From contig NZ_JAHVAP010000003.1 of the NCBI RefSeq assembly GCF_024721155.1, positions 665,426 to 729,425 of the forward strand: DNA of 64,000 nt, read 5' to 3'. Each line of letters opens with the position of its first letter. The first letter of the stretch is position 1. Below are positions 9,513 through 18,221 of the stretch, piece by piece. The notes under the pieces were generated by a model, which saw only the letters and a program-made list of their open reading frames with translations, had not been told where the DNA came from and did no database searches. Source of the stretch: Mucilaginibacter phenanthrenivorans. Its GTDB lineage: Bacteria > Bacteroidota > Bacteroidia > Sphingobacteriales > Sphingobacteriaceae. The translations under genes and the position numbers were made by a program.

Positions 9513-10811
9513 ATGAAAACAAACAAGAAATCCGGGATTTGCTCAGTTGCGCTGAATGCTTTGAAATTTACTAAAATAGTGGCGGTTGCCGGCGTGCTGC
9601 TGGTCGCCGGTTGCGGGAAGGAATCGCCTTCAGTAACTAAAACGAACACCGGCACGGGAACCGGGACTGGCACAGGAACCGGGACTGGTACAGGAACCGG
9701 GACTGGGACGGGTACAGGAACCGGGACGGGCACCACTATCGATACCGTTGCAGCCAGCAAAGTTGCTGTTGCTGCTGTAGATGACCAGGTAAATGCTTTT
9801 ATGACTACCTATAACGTTCCTGCATTATCTATTGCGATCACCAAGGGCGAAAAGCTGGTTTATCTGAAAGCTTATGGCATCAGTGACCAGTCTAAAGGAA
9901 CTAAAGCTGTTATTAGCGATCGTTACCGTTTAGCAAGCCTTTCAAAACAGTTTACATCCGTTGCCATAATGAAATTGCTTGACCAGGGTAAAATAAAGCT
10001 GGAGGACAAGGTATTTGGCGATGGCGCTTTATTGGGTAAAACCTATGGTACCAAAGCCTATGGGCCGCACATCACCGACATTACTGTTGACGAGCTGCTG
10101 CACCACACCTCCGGGGGCTGGACAAACGACGACAAGGACCCGATGTTCACCAATCCAACAATGACTGCCGCACAACTCATCACCTTTACCTTAGATAACC
10201 GCCCGCTTGATAATGTGCCGGGCACCACCTATAACTACTCGAACTTTGGGTACTGTATCCTGGGCCGGGTGATAGAAAAGATCACCGGGCAGACGTATGC
10301 AGAAGCCGTAAATACTTTGGTATTAAAACCCATGGGGATTACAGATATGACCATCGGCGGTAACACACTTGCCGACAAACAAACAAAAGAAGTTACTTAC
10401 TACGGCCAGTCGGGCGAGGACCCTTATGCAATGAATGTCAGCCGGATGGATTCGCACGGCGGATGGATCGCCACAGCTGCAGACCTGGCCAGGTTCCTGG
10501 TTTATATTGATAAATTTCCGGTACGTCCGGATATTCTCACCGCATCGGCGCTAAATACTATGTACACCGGCTCAACAGCCAATCCGGCTTATGGATGCGG
10601 CTGGGGCATTGCAGACAAAAACTATCTTCACACGGGAAGTCTGCCCGGTACGGAAACCGAACAGGCCCGTCTGGATAATGGATTTAATTTTGTGGTTTTG
10701 ACCAACACCCGCAGTTTTAAAAATAATTTTGACTATTACATGGACCAGATCTTCTGGAAGGCTTTAGCCAAAAATCCAACCTGGGCAACAGACGATTTGT
10801 TCACTAAATAA
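9513..10811 (+). CDS. Serine hydrolase lipoprotein, class C beta-lactamase/DD-peptidase type
   Basis: A 432-residue lipoprotein (lipobox LLVAGC, Cys34) of the beta-lactamase class C/penicillin-binding family. Catalytic motifs are intact: SLSK (Ser142-Lys145), YSN in TYNYSNFGYC, and HTG in YLHTGSLPG. Such proteins are more often D-amino-acid peptidases or esterases than true beta-lactamases. Between lipid anchor and enzyme is a linker of 14 Thr-Gly pairs (residues 46-73) coded by a 6-base repeat. It stands alone downstream of copy 2 of the 39-base upstream element. Confidence 0.87.
   Translation: MKTNKKSGICSVALNALKFTKIVAVAGVLLVAGCGKESPSVTKTNTGTGTGTGTGTGTGTGTGTGTGTGTGTGTTIDTVAASKVAVAAVDDQVNAFMTTYNVPALSIAITKGEKLVYLKAYGISDQSKGTKAVISDRYRLASLSKQFTSVAIMKLLDQGKIKLEDKVFGDGALLGKTYGTKAYGPHITDITVDELLHHTSGGWTNDDKDPMFTNPTMTAAQLITFTLDNRPLDNVPGTTYNYSNFGYCILGRVIEKITGQTYAEAVNTLVLKPMGITDMTIGGNTLADKQTKEVTYYGQSGEDPYAMNVSRMDSHGGWIATAADLARFLVYIDKFPVRPDILTASALNTMYTGSTANPAYGCGWGIADKNYLHTGSLPGTETEQARLDNGFNFVVLTNTRSFKNNFDYYMDQIFWKALAKNPTWATDDLFTK
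9648..9731 (+). repeat. Thr-Gly coding tandem repeat
   Basis: Fourteen in-frame ACN-GGN codon pairs encode the linker of the serine hydrolase. Imperfect 18-base higher-order units (ACCGGGACTGGNACAGGA) are visible, which suggests growth by slippage or duplication. Unit length is a multiple of three, so copy changes alter linker length without a frameshift. Confidence 0.8.
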
Positions 10812-10964
10812 CCGTTTAATTTCATTAGCATGTCGTCCGCGGCCGCAGTTAAAGATGTGGCAGCCTCTCAAATAATTCAGGTTAAACCGCCTGAAAGGGG
10901 CCATTTTTCGCTCTATTTTTTAAGCATTATGTAATCAGGATCAAGGAACCATAAATCTACCAAA

Positions 10965-12008
10965 ATGAAAACACTTCAAAACCACTTTACATTTAACAGT
11001 GTGGAAAACACATTCAAAAGACTCAAAAAGAAGCGAAAAAGCATTGCCAGATCCGCGCTTGCTGCCTTAGTAACGGGTAGCGTATTAATTAATTTGTATG
11101 GTTGCGGAAAACCCTCTAATAACCCTACTCCCCCTGTGGTAAATGTGTCGGCCTGTACTATTGCAAGTGATGTTGACCAGGCGCTTGGGCTCCGCAATTT
11201 TGAATATGATGATAAAGGCCTTCTTACAAAAATGACAGGTCCCAATTATTATTACGGACCTTTTGTGCGAACTATTATACCTGCTAAGGCCATTGACGCC
11301 TATCCTACTGAATCGGTTGATGGGCAGGGAAACCATTACTATGGTACTATTAACATCGCCTATACTTACAGTGGCGGCAGCGGCAATATTTATGATGGCA
11401 ATCCTCAATTTATGCATCAATTATTTACCGGTTCGAACTCCGGCACCTCTATAAAAACAGACTCCTTGTATCAATTTAATTATGACGACGCAAAGAAACA
11501 TCTGACTTCCGTTTTGATAGCAACTAACGGTTCCAAAGGCGCCGACGGCTTCACGCTTTTCAGATATGAACTCAATTTTACCTATGATGCCAATGACAAC
11601 GTAACACAGGTAAAAATTTTATATGATTACGAGCGGAAGTTCTACGCGCCGCAAACTGGTGAAACCCGTATCGATTACCAACAAACTTCTGATGAGTTAC
11701 TGAATATTACCTATGACGATAAGCCCTCCCCATACACCGCCATCTCAAAATATTGGAAATTTATAGGGGAAGATTTTAGTGGTTTTATCGCCTACAACCT
11801 GGATAAGCTTCGTTTTTGGATAGGCCGTTGCGCAATACTGAGTAAAAACAACCCGGTTAAAATAACCGGCAAGCTGATAACCGTTGGCGGCCAGCCGGCT
11901 GCTACCATTAACTCAACCATTACCTATCAATACAACGAGAAGAATTTTCCGGTGAGCGCGGCACTTGATGGCTCGGGGATAAATTCTTTCGCCTACAACT
12001 GCAAATAG
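10965..12008 (+). CDS. Lipoprotein with YD-repeat-like pattern
   Basis: 347 residues with a long basic N-region (KRLKKKRK) and a lipobox near residue 47 (INLYGC). The mature protein has spaced tyrosine/aspartate motifs such as NFEYDDKGLLTKM, FNYDDAKKHLTSV, FTYDANDNVTQVKI and YQYNEKNFPVSAAL. This is the pattern of Bacteroidota surface proteins distantly like RHS/YD repeats. No enzyme motif is seen. Function unknown, probably outer-membrane exposed. Preceded by 153 bases without a gene. Confidence 0.68.
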   Translation: MKTLQNHFTFNSVENTFKRLKKKRKSIARSALAALVTGSVLINLYGCGKPSNNPTPPVVNVSACTIASDVDQALGLRNFEYDDKGLLTKMTGPNYYYGPFVRTIIPAKAIDAYPTESVDGQGNHYYGTINIAYTYSGGSGNIYDGNPQFMHQLFTGSNSGTSIKTDSLYQFNYDDAKKHLTSVLIATNGSKGADGFTLFRYELNFTYDANDNVTQVKILYDYERKFYAPQTGETRIDYQQTSDELLNITYDDKPSPYTAISKYWKFIGEDFSGFIAYNLDKLRFWIGRCAILSKNNPVKITGKLITVGGQPAATINSTITYQYNEKNFPVSAALDGSGINSFAYNCK

Positions 12009-12068
12009 GCCGGTCACTCAATAGCTGTACAATAAATAAACAGTGTTCTAAAAAATAAAAACAACTAA

Positions 12069-12647
12069 ATGAAACGTAATAGCTTCCTTCGCACATTGGC
12101 CGTAGCCGGTGCCGTTTTAGCCAACCCATTGAACAGTATTGCCAAAGGCTATGCAAGGCTCCGCGAAAAAACCGGCTTTAAAACAGATGCCGGGACCGAC
12201 CGCTATCAAAAACCCATCAACTTGTTTGACGGGGACACTTTTTATACCAAGGTTTCTTCCAAAGACACCGATGGAGATCTGTACATATATGAATCATCGC
12301 GCGTAAAAAAAGGCGGCCCAAATTTGCATTTGCACTACAACCAGGACGAATGGTGGTATATTTTGGAGGGTGAATTCCTGATAAAAGTAGGCGATAAAAT
12401 GCACCATGTTAAACCCGGTGATAGTGTATTTGGTCCGCGGGGCGTACCACATGCTTTTTCGAAAATGGGCGAAGGTGTTGGCAGGATGCTTACTACTTTT
12501 CAGCCGGCAGGTAAAATGGAAGAATGTTTTATAGCAATAAGCGAAGGGCAGATGAAGGGTAGACCTGAAGCCGAGCAGGACGAATTTAGAAAGCAACATG
12601 GCTTTGAACGCGTGGGGCCGCCAATTGATATCCTGAAAGCGTTTTGA
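12069..12647 (+). CDS. Cupin domain protein with export signal
   Basis: 192 residues. The N-terminus KRNSFLRTLAVAGAVLANP looks like the Tat-like leader often seen in Bacteroidota. The cupin core is at about 75-150: HLHYNQDEWWYILEGEFLIK (motif 1, with the His-x-His and Glu ligands) and KPGDSVFGPRGVPHAF (motif 2). It is probably an exported dioxygenase-like or sugar-binding cupin. Unlike the cupin at 6649 it carries an export signal. A SnoaL-like gene follows 30 bases later and may share its transcript. Confidence 0.75.
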   Translation: MKRNSFLRTLAVAGAVLANPLNSIAKGYARLREKTGFKTDAGTDRYQKPINLFDGDTFYTKVSSKDTDGDLYIYESSRVKKGGPNLHLHYNQDEWWYILEGEFLIKVGDKMHHVKPGDSVFGPRGVPHAFSKMGEGVGRMLTTFQPAGKMEECFIAISEGQMKGRPEAEQDEFRKQHGFERVGPPIDILKAF

Positions 12648-12677
12648 TGCATACTAACTCCCATTAATAATTAAGAT

Positions 12678-13160
12678 ATGAAAAGCAGGAGTTTTAAATT
12701 TATTGTAATTGGATTATGCTGGCTGTGCAGCTTCAAGGTGTACAGCCAGCAAATAGACACCATCAAAGAAAATACAGCGATAAGGCAGCTCATTAAGAAT
12801 TACGAAGACGCCTGGAACCGGCACGACCCTAAGGGCCTTGCGGATAATTACACTGTTGATGCTACCTGGGTAAACTGGTTTGGCGCCTACTATAAAGGGC
12901 GCGATGATATCCAATTTCATTACCAGCAGGTACATACCACCTATTTTAAACCAAGCCATTATTATACCCGGGCGATAGAAGATATTCAATATTTGAAGCC
13001 CGACGTCGCGGTTGTGCATGTCCGTACAGGATTAACGGATGATGCCCGGTATCCAGGCCAAACGTTTGAGTTTCGCCGAATGATCGTAGTAACAAAACAA
13101 AATGGTGTTTGGCTCATCCGGGCCGGTCAGAATGCCAAGCTCGAAAAAGGTGTCAAATAA
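12678..13160 (+). CDS. Exported SnoaL/DUF4440-like protein
   Basis: 160 residues with a signal peptide (to about residue 24, FKVYSQ). The rest has the SnoaL-like alpha+beta barrel pattern of SgcJ/EcaC or DUF4440 proteins: AIRQLIKNYEDAWNRHDPKG, DATWVNWFGAYYKGRDDI and VVTKQNGVWLIRAGQNA. Members are small ligand-binding or isomerase-like domains; the substrate cannot be read. Likely co-transcribed with the cupin gene before it. Confidence 0.75.
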   Translation: MKSRSFKFIVIGLCWLCSFKVYSQQIDTIKENTAIRQLIKNYEDAWNRHDPKGLADNYTVDATWVNWFGAYYKGRDDIQFHYQQVHTTYFKPSHYYTRAIEDIQYLKPDVAVVHVRTGLTDDARYPGQTFEFRRMIVVTKQNGVWLIRAGQNAKLEKGVK

Positions 13161-13241
13161 TAAGTAATAGCGCGGGGCTGTTCCTGATTTGCCAAAAAAA
13201 TTAGCATATTTGTATGATCAAAAGCAAATCTAAACAGCACA

Positions 13242-15401
13242 ATGACACCCATCCAGGCCCTGCAAAAATATTTTGGCTATAGTGCGTTCAGGCATCAGCA
13301 GGAGGAAATTATCCATCATATTTTAGATAAGAAGGATGTGCTTACCCTGATGCCTACCGGTGGAGGGAAGTCCTTATGCTACCAGTTGCCGGCGGTTTTG
13401 CTTGATGGATTAACCATTGTGATCTCACCATTGATCGCCCTGATGAAGGACCAGGTTGATGCGCTGAATGTGAACGGCATCCCGGCTGCATTTATAAATT
13501 CGAGCCAATCCACGCAGGAGCAAATAGACATCAGCACACGGTTAAAAAATAACCAAATCAAATTATTATACCTGGCCCCCGAACGCTTGTTTGGCAAGGA
13601 CAGCAAGCTGATAGATTTTTTAAAGACCTTACCCGTTTCGCTCATAGCCATTGACGAGGCGCATTGCATCTCGCATTGGGGGCATGATTTTCGGCCGGAA
13701 TATTTGATGCTGTCGGGCTTTAAACTGGAGTTCCCCAATGTGCCGGTAATTGCACTTACCGCCACGGCAGACAAGCTCACCAAGAAGGATATCCTTGAAA
13801 AGCTCAACCTCCGCAATCCGGCCGTATTTGTATCCTCATTTAACCGCGAGAATATTACCTACCGGGTTCTTCCCAAGCAAAATAGCTTTAGCCAGCTGCT
13901 TGCATTTTTAGAAGATCATAAGGAGGATTCGGGCATTATCTATTGCCTGTCGCGTAAATCGACAGAGAGCCTGGCCGCTGATTTAAAAGATGCCGGCTTT
14001 TTAGCCGAGCCCTATCACGCCGGGTTGGATAATGGTGTTAAGGCGCGAACACAGGAAGCATTTCTGCGCGATGAGGTACGGATAATAGTTGCCACAATAG
14101 CATTCGGCATGGGCATCAATAAATCGAACGTGCGCTATGTGGTGCATATGGATCTGCCAAAAAACATAGAAGGCTATTACCAGGAAACCGGCAGGGCAGG
14201 CCGTGACGGTCTACCATCCGATGCCATGCTGTTGTTTTCGCCTGGCGATGCCATTAAGCTGAAGCAATTTGCCATGGTGGAGGACAACCCCGAGCAAAGC
14301 CGCATCATGCTGAAAAAGCTGGACGACATGGTAAACTATTGCCAGCTACACGCCTGTCGCCGTCAATATTTATTGAAGTATTTTGATGAGGACTTCCCGC
14401 CAAACTGTGGTTCCTGCGATTTCTGCCTAACCGAATTTAAAATGTTCGACGCTACGCTCATCGCTCAAAAGGCGCTGTCGGCAGTGGCGCGATTAAAGGA
14501 ACGCTTTGGCAGCGTTTATGTAATTGATTTTTTGAGGGGATCGAGAAGTGAAAAGATCCGCCCGGAACATAAGGAACTTAAAACCTATGGCATTGGCGCG
14601 GAAATCAGCAAGCCGGAATGGCAACGCTACTTCCGCGAGCTTGCCGCGCAGGGTTATTTGCAGGTTACCGACGACATGTACCCGGTAGTAAAGCTTACGC
14701 CAAAGAGTGAAGGCGTACTGAAAGGTACAGAGAAGGTTGAGCTGGTTGCGTCGCAGGTTATTGAGGAATACCAGCCCGCTACAGAGGTGTTACCATATGA
14801 AGCCCCACTGTTGGCCGAACTACGGAACATCCGGCGGGATATTGCACAGCATGAAAATGTGCCGCCATATATTATATTATCAGATGCCGGGCTACAGGAA
14901 ATGGCCACTTACCTGCCGCAAAGCCTTGACGAATTAAGGCTGATCTCCGGCTTCGGCGATATCAAGCTGGCGCGGTATGGCCGCGAGTTTTTGCTCCCGG
15001 TTAAAAGCTATAGTGAGAAAAATGGGCTCTCATCCAAAATGAAGCACAAGGTACCTAAGCGGGAGCGAAAGGCAAAAACCGGAAGCGGGAATAGAGCATC
15101 GGATACTGCACAGGAAAGCTTTACCCTTTACCGTGCTGGCAATACAGTTACCGAAATTGCTACCCAGCGTGGCTTATCTCCAACTACCATTGAGGGCCAC
15201 CTGAGCTTTTATATTTATAAAGGCGAAATGGATGTTTTTGAATTGGTGACACCTGAAAAAATGCCCGCTATTAAGGATGTGGTTGAAAGCTATGGAGCCG
15301 AAAAGCTTTCACCGATAAAGGAGGTTTTGGGTGATGATTTTAGTTATGGCGAGATAAAGGCGGTTGTGGCCTGGATGCGGAAAAACGGGGAGATAGCCTG
15401 A
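13242..15401 (+). CDS. recQ: ATP-dependent DNA helicase RecQ
   Basis: 719 residues with the full RecQ layout. The SF2 helicase core carries Walker A MPTGGGKS (about 37-44), DEAH (138-141), and motif VI QETGRAGRDG. Next is the zinc-binding segment with C-x2-C ending in CGSCDFC (about 390-397), then a winged-helix RQC domain and an HRDC domain (about 515-590). A C-terminal helix-turn-helix extension (about 630-719, TVTEIATQRGLSPTTIEGH) is found in many Bacteroidota RecQ proteins. It unwinds DNA 3'-5' in recombination and replication-fork repair. Start ATG 13242 matches the family N-terminus. Confidence 0.95.
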   Translation: MTPIQALQKYFGYSAFRHQQEEIIHHILDKKDVLTLMPTGGGKSLCYQLPAVLLDGLTIVISPLIALMKDQVDALNVNGIPAAFINSSQSTQEQIDISTRLKNNQIKLLYLAPERLFGKDSKLIDFLKTLPVSLIAIDEAHCISHWGHDFRPEYLMLSGFKLEFPNVPVIALTATADKLTKKDILEKLNLRNPAVFVSSFNRENITYRVLPKQNSFSQLLAFLEDHKEDSGIIYCLSRKSTESLAADLKDAGFLAEPYHAGLDNGVKARTQEAFLRDEVRIIVATIAFGMGINKSNVRYVVHMDLPKNIEGYYQETGRAGRDGLPSDAMLLFSPGDAIKLKQFAMVEDNPEQSRIMLKKLDDMVNYCQLHACRRQYLLKYFDEDFPPNCGSCDFCLTEFKMFDATLIAQKALSAVARLKERFGSVYVIDFLRGSRSEKIRPEHKELKTYGIGAEISKPEWQRYFRELAAQGYLQVTDDMYPVVKLTPKSEGVLKGTEKVELVASQVIEEYQPATEVLPYEAPLLAELRNIRRDIAQHENVPPYIILSDAGLQEMATYLPQSLDELRLISGFGDIKLARYGREFLLPVKSYSEKNGLSSKMKHKVPKRERKAKTGSGNRASDTAQESFTLYRAGNTVTEIATQRGLSPTTIEGHLSFYIYKGEMDVFELVTPEKMPAIKDVVESYGAEKLSPIKEVLGDDFSYGEIKAVVAWMRKNGEIA

Positions 15402-15413
15402 TGCTTCATCGAA

Positions 15414-15446
15414 AGATTTACGAAGTTTTCGAAACTTCGTAAATCT
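15414..15446. terminator. Perfect 15-bp inverted repeat (AGATTT family)
   Basis: Arms AGATTTACGAAGTTT and AAACTTCGTAAATCT with a 3-base loop lie between the convergent recQ and the antitoxin-like gene. It can act as a bidirectional terminator. A second element with the same ends and size but a different core lies at 28071-28103. Confidence 0.65.
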
Positions 15447-15453
15447 AATATTA

Positions 15454-15669
15454 TTAAAGCGCTGCCTTAATCTCGTTCATTACCGCCTGGTGCGAGCTTA
15501 CGCGGCCGCTCCTGATATCGTCAAGATTTTCGCGGATCACTGCCTTAAGGTCAAGATCATTTTGAAGATCAAATAATGCCGACTGGAGCCTTGCCCTTTC
15601 ATGGTTATCTAACGTTTGCAGGGAAGCGATGATATCGTCGATGTTTAGTTTTTCAGGTGTTGTTGACAT
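15454..15669 (-). CDS. Antitoxin-like small protein, orphan
   Basis: 71 residues from ATG 15669 (an upstream in-frame ATG at 15729 would add 20 residues of unlikely sequence). The protein is helical and acidic, ending DIRSGRVSSHQAVMNEIKAAL, a tail style seen in addiction-module antitoxins and related small proteins. No toxin-like partner lies on either side: downstream is the recQ terminator, upstream a repeat-rich stretch. Function is therefore only a suggestion. Confidence 0.55.
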   Translation of the reverse strand: MSTTPEKLNIDDIIASLQTLDNHERARLQSALFDLQNDLDLKAVIRENLDDIRSGRVSSHQAVMNEIKAAL

Positions 15670-15729
15670 GCCCGAACATACGAATTTATTTTTGAAATTA
15701 TAATATCCAAGGTTTAAAAAATGAAGCAC

Positions 15730-16079
15730 GGCGTTGAAAAAATTTAACCTTTAGTACTTATTCGTATCTTAACTTTAAAATATCCGCAGGAGATATGAAA
15801 AGGTGGGATGTAATGGAGAGCGATAAATTCCCAGGGAAATCTGAAGCATAAATGACAAGAGGGGTGTCATGCTGAGGCACAAGCCTGCACTGAGGTTCTC
15901 GAAGTGAAGCATGCGGGCAAAGGCCTTTGCACCATGCTTAGCACATGGTCAGGCCTCTGCGCACGTCGTCTTTCGACAAGCTCAAGATGACAGCCCCACG
16001 CTGTTCAGTATATACGTGTCATGGGCTGCTCGGTCGAACCATCACAGGTCTTTTGACGCCTTAAAAACGTTACGAATTT
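15730..16079. other. Gene-free stretch with palindromic repeat
   Basis: No convincing gene. It holds the GGGGTGTCATGCTGAGGCA repeat (15861-15997) next to the stop of the PAS protein. The rest is A+T-rich and probably holds the promoter of the minus-strand antitoxin-like gene. Confidence 0.6.
15861..15997. repeat. Dispersed palindromic repeat, GGGGTGTCATGCTGAGGCA type
   Basis: It starts GGGGTGTCATGCTGAGGCA and ends TCAAGATGACAGCCCC, with an inner part GGCCTTTGCACCATGCTTAG. Related sequence, with the inner part inverted, occurs at 63016-63128, and a cut-off copy begins at 63973. This is a non-coding mobile or REP-like element. Confidence 0.7.
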
Positions 16080-17129
16080 TTACGGTGTTTGAAACTTGTC
16101 CGGGCGGCGGTCTTCGTCGGTAAAGGTCTTATCAACTATCAGGCGGATCACCTCATCAATTTCGTTACCTACGGTTAACAGGTGCTCAATAATTTCCTGG
16201 TTATCCGGGTTGTAAAAATTGGCCCGGTCCATAATAGCAATTAATCCGAGCATACTTGCCACCGGCCTACGCAGCTCGTGCGAGGTAAGCGAAGCTATAT
16301 GGCGCAGCCGATTGTTCTGATCAATAATAGCCTGTTCTGTTTTAAGCCTTTGGGTAATATTGCGGGCAAAGCACCCCACACCGGTTATTTCGCCTTCGTT
16401 ATTATAAATCGGGTTAAAGTTTATTTCGAACGATAGCACCTCCTTAGTATCAGGGGTAATACTTTCATTTACAATGGCATATCTTTCACCGGCAAGTGTG
16501 CGTCCGTAATAGCCCTTCCAGGCTTCAATTATTTCTGGCGTGTAGCTGTGTAAATAGGAATAATCGCCCTCCTTTGGTTCAGTACCTGTTAAATATGCTA
16601 CCCGGTTGCGATAGGCCTGGTTCATGTACATGTACCGGGTTTCCTTATCAACCGACCAAATCTCATCCTCGGTATTGTTTATCAGCGCTTCCAGGCTGTT
16701 TTTTGTCCATACCAGCTCCTGTTCACGTTGTTTGGCCTGATCCCTGTATTGCAGCTTCTCGCTGATGTCAGCAGCAGCAACAATGCGGCAATCGAGGTTC
16801 CTGTATTTTACATCGTGGCTGGTGATTTCTGTATAGATAAGGTCGCCGTGTTTGCCTTTATGTTTCCAGACGCCCGCACTTGATATCCCTCTTTTATTAG
16901 ATTCCGTTATGCCAATATCCGTAAGGTAGGAATAAAACGCTTCCAGGTTGGATTCATCGCGCAGATCACTGATGGTAAGTTCCAGGAATTCCGTCTCGGT
17001 GTAGCCGTAATTGATGATCGCTGCCTTATTAACCTTTAGGATGCGCAATGAGGCGATTTCAAAAACCCACATGGGATTTGGGTTGTCATCAAACAAAAAT
17101 CCAAGTTCGTTCAGCAGCAGATCAGGCAT
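16080..17129 (-). CDS. PAS-PAS protein with HisKA helix but no ATPase domain
   Basis: 349 residues: PAS domain (about 8-125, with PAC-like end AADISEKLQ), a short coiled coil, a second PAS domain (145-262, ending GCFARNITQR), and a HisKA dimerisation helix with H-box TSHELRRPV (His284). The protein stops about 65 residues later, where a kinase would begin its HATPase domain. No N- or G-box follows in any frame, because the next 350 bases are repeat DNA. It may be a phospho-acceptor served by another kinase, or a decayed kinase. No response regulator is adjacent. Confidence 0.82.
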   Translation of the reverse strand: MPDLLLNELGFLFDDNPNPMWVFEIASLRILKVNKAAIINYGYTETEFLELTISDLRDESNLEAFYSYLTDIGITESNKRGISSAGVWKHKGKHGDLIYTEITSHDVKYRNLDCRIVAAADISEKLQYRDQAKQREQELVWTKNSLEALINNTEDEIWSVDKETRYMYMNQAYRNRVAYLTGTEPKEGDYSYLHSYTPEIIEAWKGYYGRTLAGERYAIVNESITPDTKEVLSFEINFNPIYNNEGEITGVGCFARNITQRLKTEQAIIDQNNRLRHIASLTSHELRRPVASMLGLIAIMDRANFYNPDNQEIIEHLLTVGNEIDEVIRLIVDKTFTDEDRRPDKFQTP

Positions 17130-17300
17130 GTTTTAAATTAAGCGCGTTGGCCATAATATAAAGTTAATTTTTTATTTTTAATTATCGGGCTGTCTAATGG
17201 CCAATAGGCTTTTTTACCCGGCAAATGCCGTAAAACCGACCAAACACTTATTATTTCGCGATAGTAACGATATCTGTTGATTTTTAAAAGAAGAATTTGA

Positions 17301-17452
17301 ATTTAGTGATTGGAGAATAGAGATCAGAGATTAGTAACTTCGCAATGCGATATTACTGACCCTACTTAATTTTCAACTGACCTCTAATCTCTGGTCTCTA
17401 GCCTCCAACCATAACCAACTAATCTCCAGTCTCTAGCCTCTGATCACTAAAT
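17301..17452. repeat. Short-word inverted repeat, CTAATCTCTGGTCTCTAG family
   Basis: Left arm ATTTAGTGATTGGAGAATAG... pairs imperfectly with right arm ...GCCTCTGATCACTAAAT. A further CCTCTAATCTCTGGTCTCTA unit lies in the loop. Relatives are at 43335-43417, 48219-48250 and 63197-63242. Confidence 0.7.
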
Positions 17453-17486
17453 GATGAAATCATTTCCAATTAACAAATATAATACC

Positions 17487-17494
17487 TACCTTTG
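17487..17494 (+). promoter_or_regulatory. rpsP promoter, -7 box TACCTTTG
   Basis: TACCTTTG matches the Bacteroidota sigma-ABfr consensus TAnnTTTG exactly. It lies 52 bases before the rpsP start, so transcription probably starts near 17500. Confidence 0.6.
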
Positions 17495-17546
17495 CATCCC
17501 CGCAGAAAGGACTCCGGGGACAATGTTGAATACATAAAATAAAAAA

Positions 17547-18089
17547 ATGGCAACTAAAATCAGATTGCAAAGACACGGTAAAAAAGGTAAACCCTTTTAT
17601 TACATCGTAGTAGCAGATGCACGCGCGCCGCGTGATGGACGTTTTATTGAGCGTTTAGGTTCATACAACCCAAACACTAATCCTGCAACAATTGACATCA
17701 ATTTCGACAAAACTCTTGACTGGGTTAACAGCGGCGCACAGCCAACTGACACCTGTCGTGCTATATTGTCGTACAAAGGTGTTTTATACAAGAAACATTT
17801 ACAAGGTGGCCTTAAAAAAGGCGCTTTAACTGAAGAGCAGGTTGAAACTAAATTCCAGGAATGGTTAGATACCAAGGACGGAAAGATCACCGGCAAGAAA
17901 ACAGGTTTAGTATCAGCAAAAGACGAAGCGCGTAAAGCTGCTTTAGCCGCTGAAGCTAAAAAGAAGGAAGCTAAAGCTGCCGCAATTGTTGCTAAAAACA
18001 CACCTGCAGTTGAAGAAGTTGAAGCACCTGCTGAAGAAGAAGCTACTGAAGCACCTGAGGCATCAGCTGACGAAACAGCTGCTGAATAA
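17547..18089 (+). CDS. rpsP: 30S ribosomal protein S16
   Basis: 180 residues. The first 80 are a typical S16 ([39 protein letters not shown]). The C-terminal 100 residues form the long Lys/Ala- then Glu/Ala-rich tail normal for Bacteroidota S16 proteins. It binds 16S rRNA during 30S assembly. It has its own promoter upstream and a strong terminator downstream, so it is not tightly coupled to rimM, unlike in many bacteria. Confidence 0.97.
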   Translation: MATKIRLQRHGKKGKPFYYIVVADARAPRDGRFIERLGSYNPNTNPATIDINFDKTLDWVNSGAQPTDTCRAILSYKGVLYKKHLQGGLKKGALTEEQVETKFQEWLDTKDGKITGKKTGLVSAKDEARKAALAAEAKKKEAKAAAIVAKNTPAVEEVEAPAEEEATEAPEASADETAAE

Positions 18090-18112
18090 TTTTCATCAGC
18101 AATTTATAAATG

Positions 18113-18143
18113 ATGGCGAAGACCCTAACAGGGTTTTCGCCAT
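18113..18143 (+). terminator. rpsP terminator
   Basis: Stem ATGGCGAAGACCCT / AGGGTTTTCGCCAT with loop AAC, followed by TGTTATTTTG. A G+C-rich stem plus T-rich tail fits an intrinsic terminator 23 bases after the rpsP stop. Confidence 0.75.
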
Positions 18144-18160
18144 TGTTATTTTGTAACACC

Positions 18161-18203
18161 TTTACCCATAGCGATGGGTTTGAAACCCATCGCTATGGGT
18201 AAA
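18161..18203. repeat. Perfect 21-bp palindrome between rpsP and rimM
   Basis: Two 21-base arms are exact reverse complements around a single G. Each arm also contains a smaller hairpin, CCCAT-AGCG-ATGGG. It lies directly upstream of rimM; the rimM start is 19 bases after it. Confidence 0.85.
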
Positions 18204-18221
18204 GGAAATCAAATCCACACC

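Larger units (their letters stand above)
17130..17546. other. Gene-free region before rpsP: inverted repeat and promoter
   Basis: No gene is seen. It contains an inverted repeat of about 36-base arms (17301-17336 with 17417-17452) built from the words AGAGATTAGT / ACTAATCTC, then the rpsP promoter and a 50-base leader. Confidence 0.65.

Noticed and set aside
9648..9731. Phase-variation switch in the serine hydrolase
   Set aside because: The repeat unit is six bases, so slippage cannot change the reading frame.
16080..16080. Frameshifted histidine kinase at the PAS protein
   Set aside because: No N-box or G-box motif is found in any frame of the following 350 bases, which are repeat DNA, so a simple frameshift does not explain the missing domain.
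17301..17452. CRISPR-like array
   Set aside because: The words are imperfect, unevenly spaced and form an inverted repeat, with no unique spacers and no cas genes nearby.
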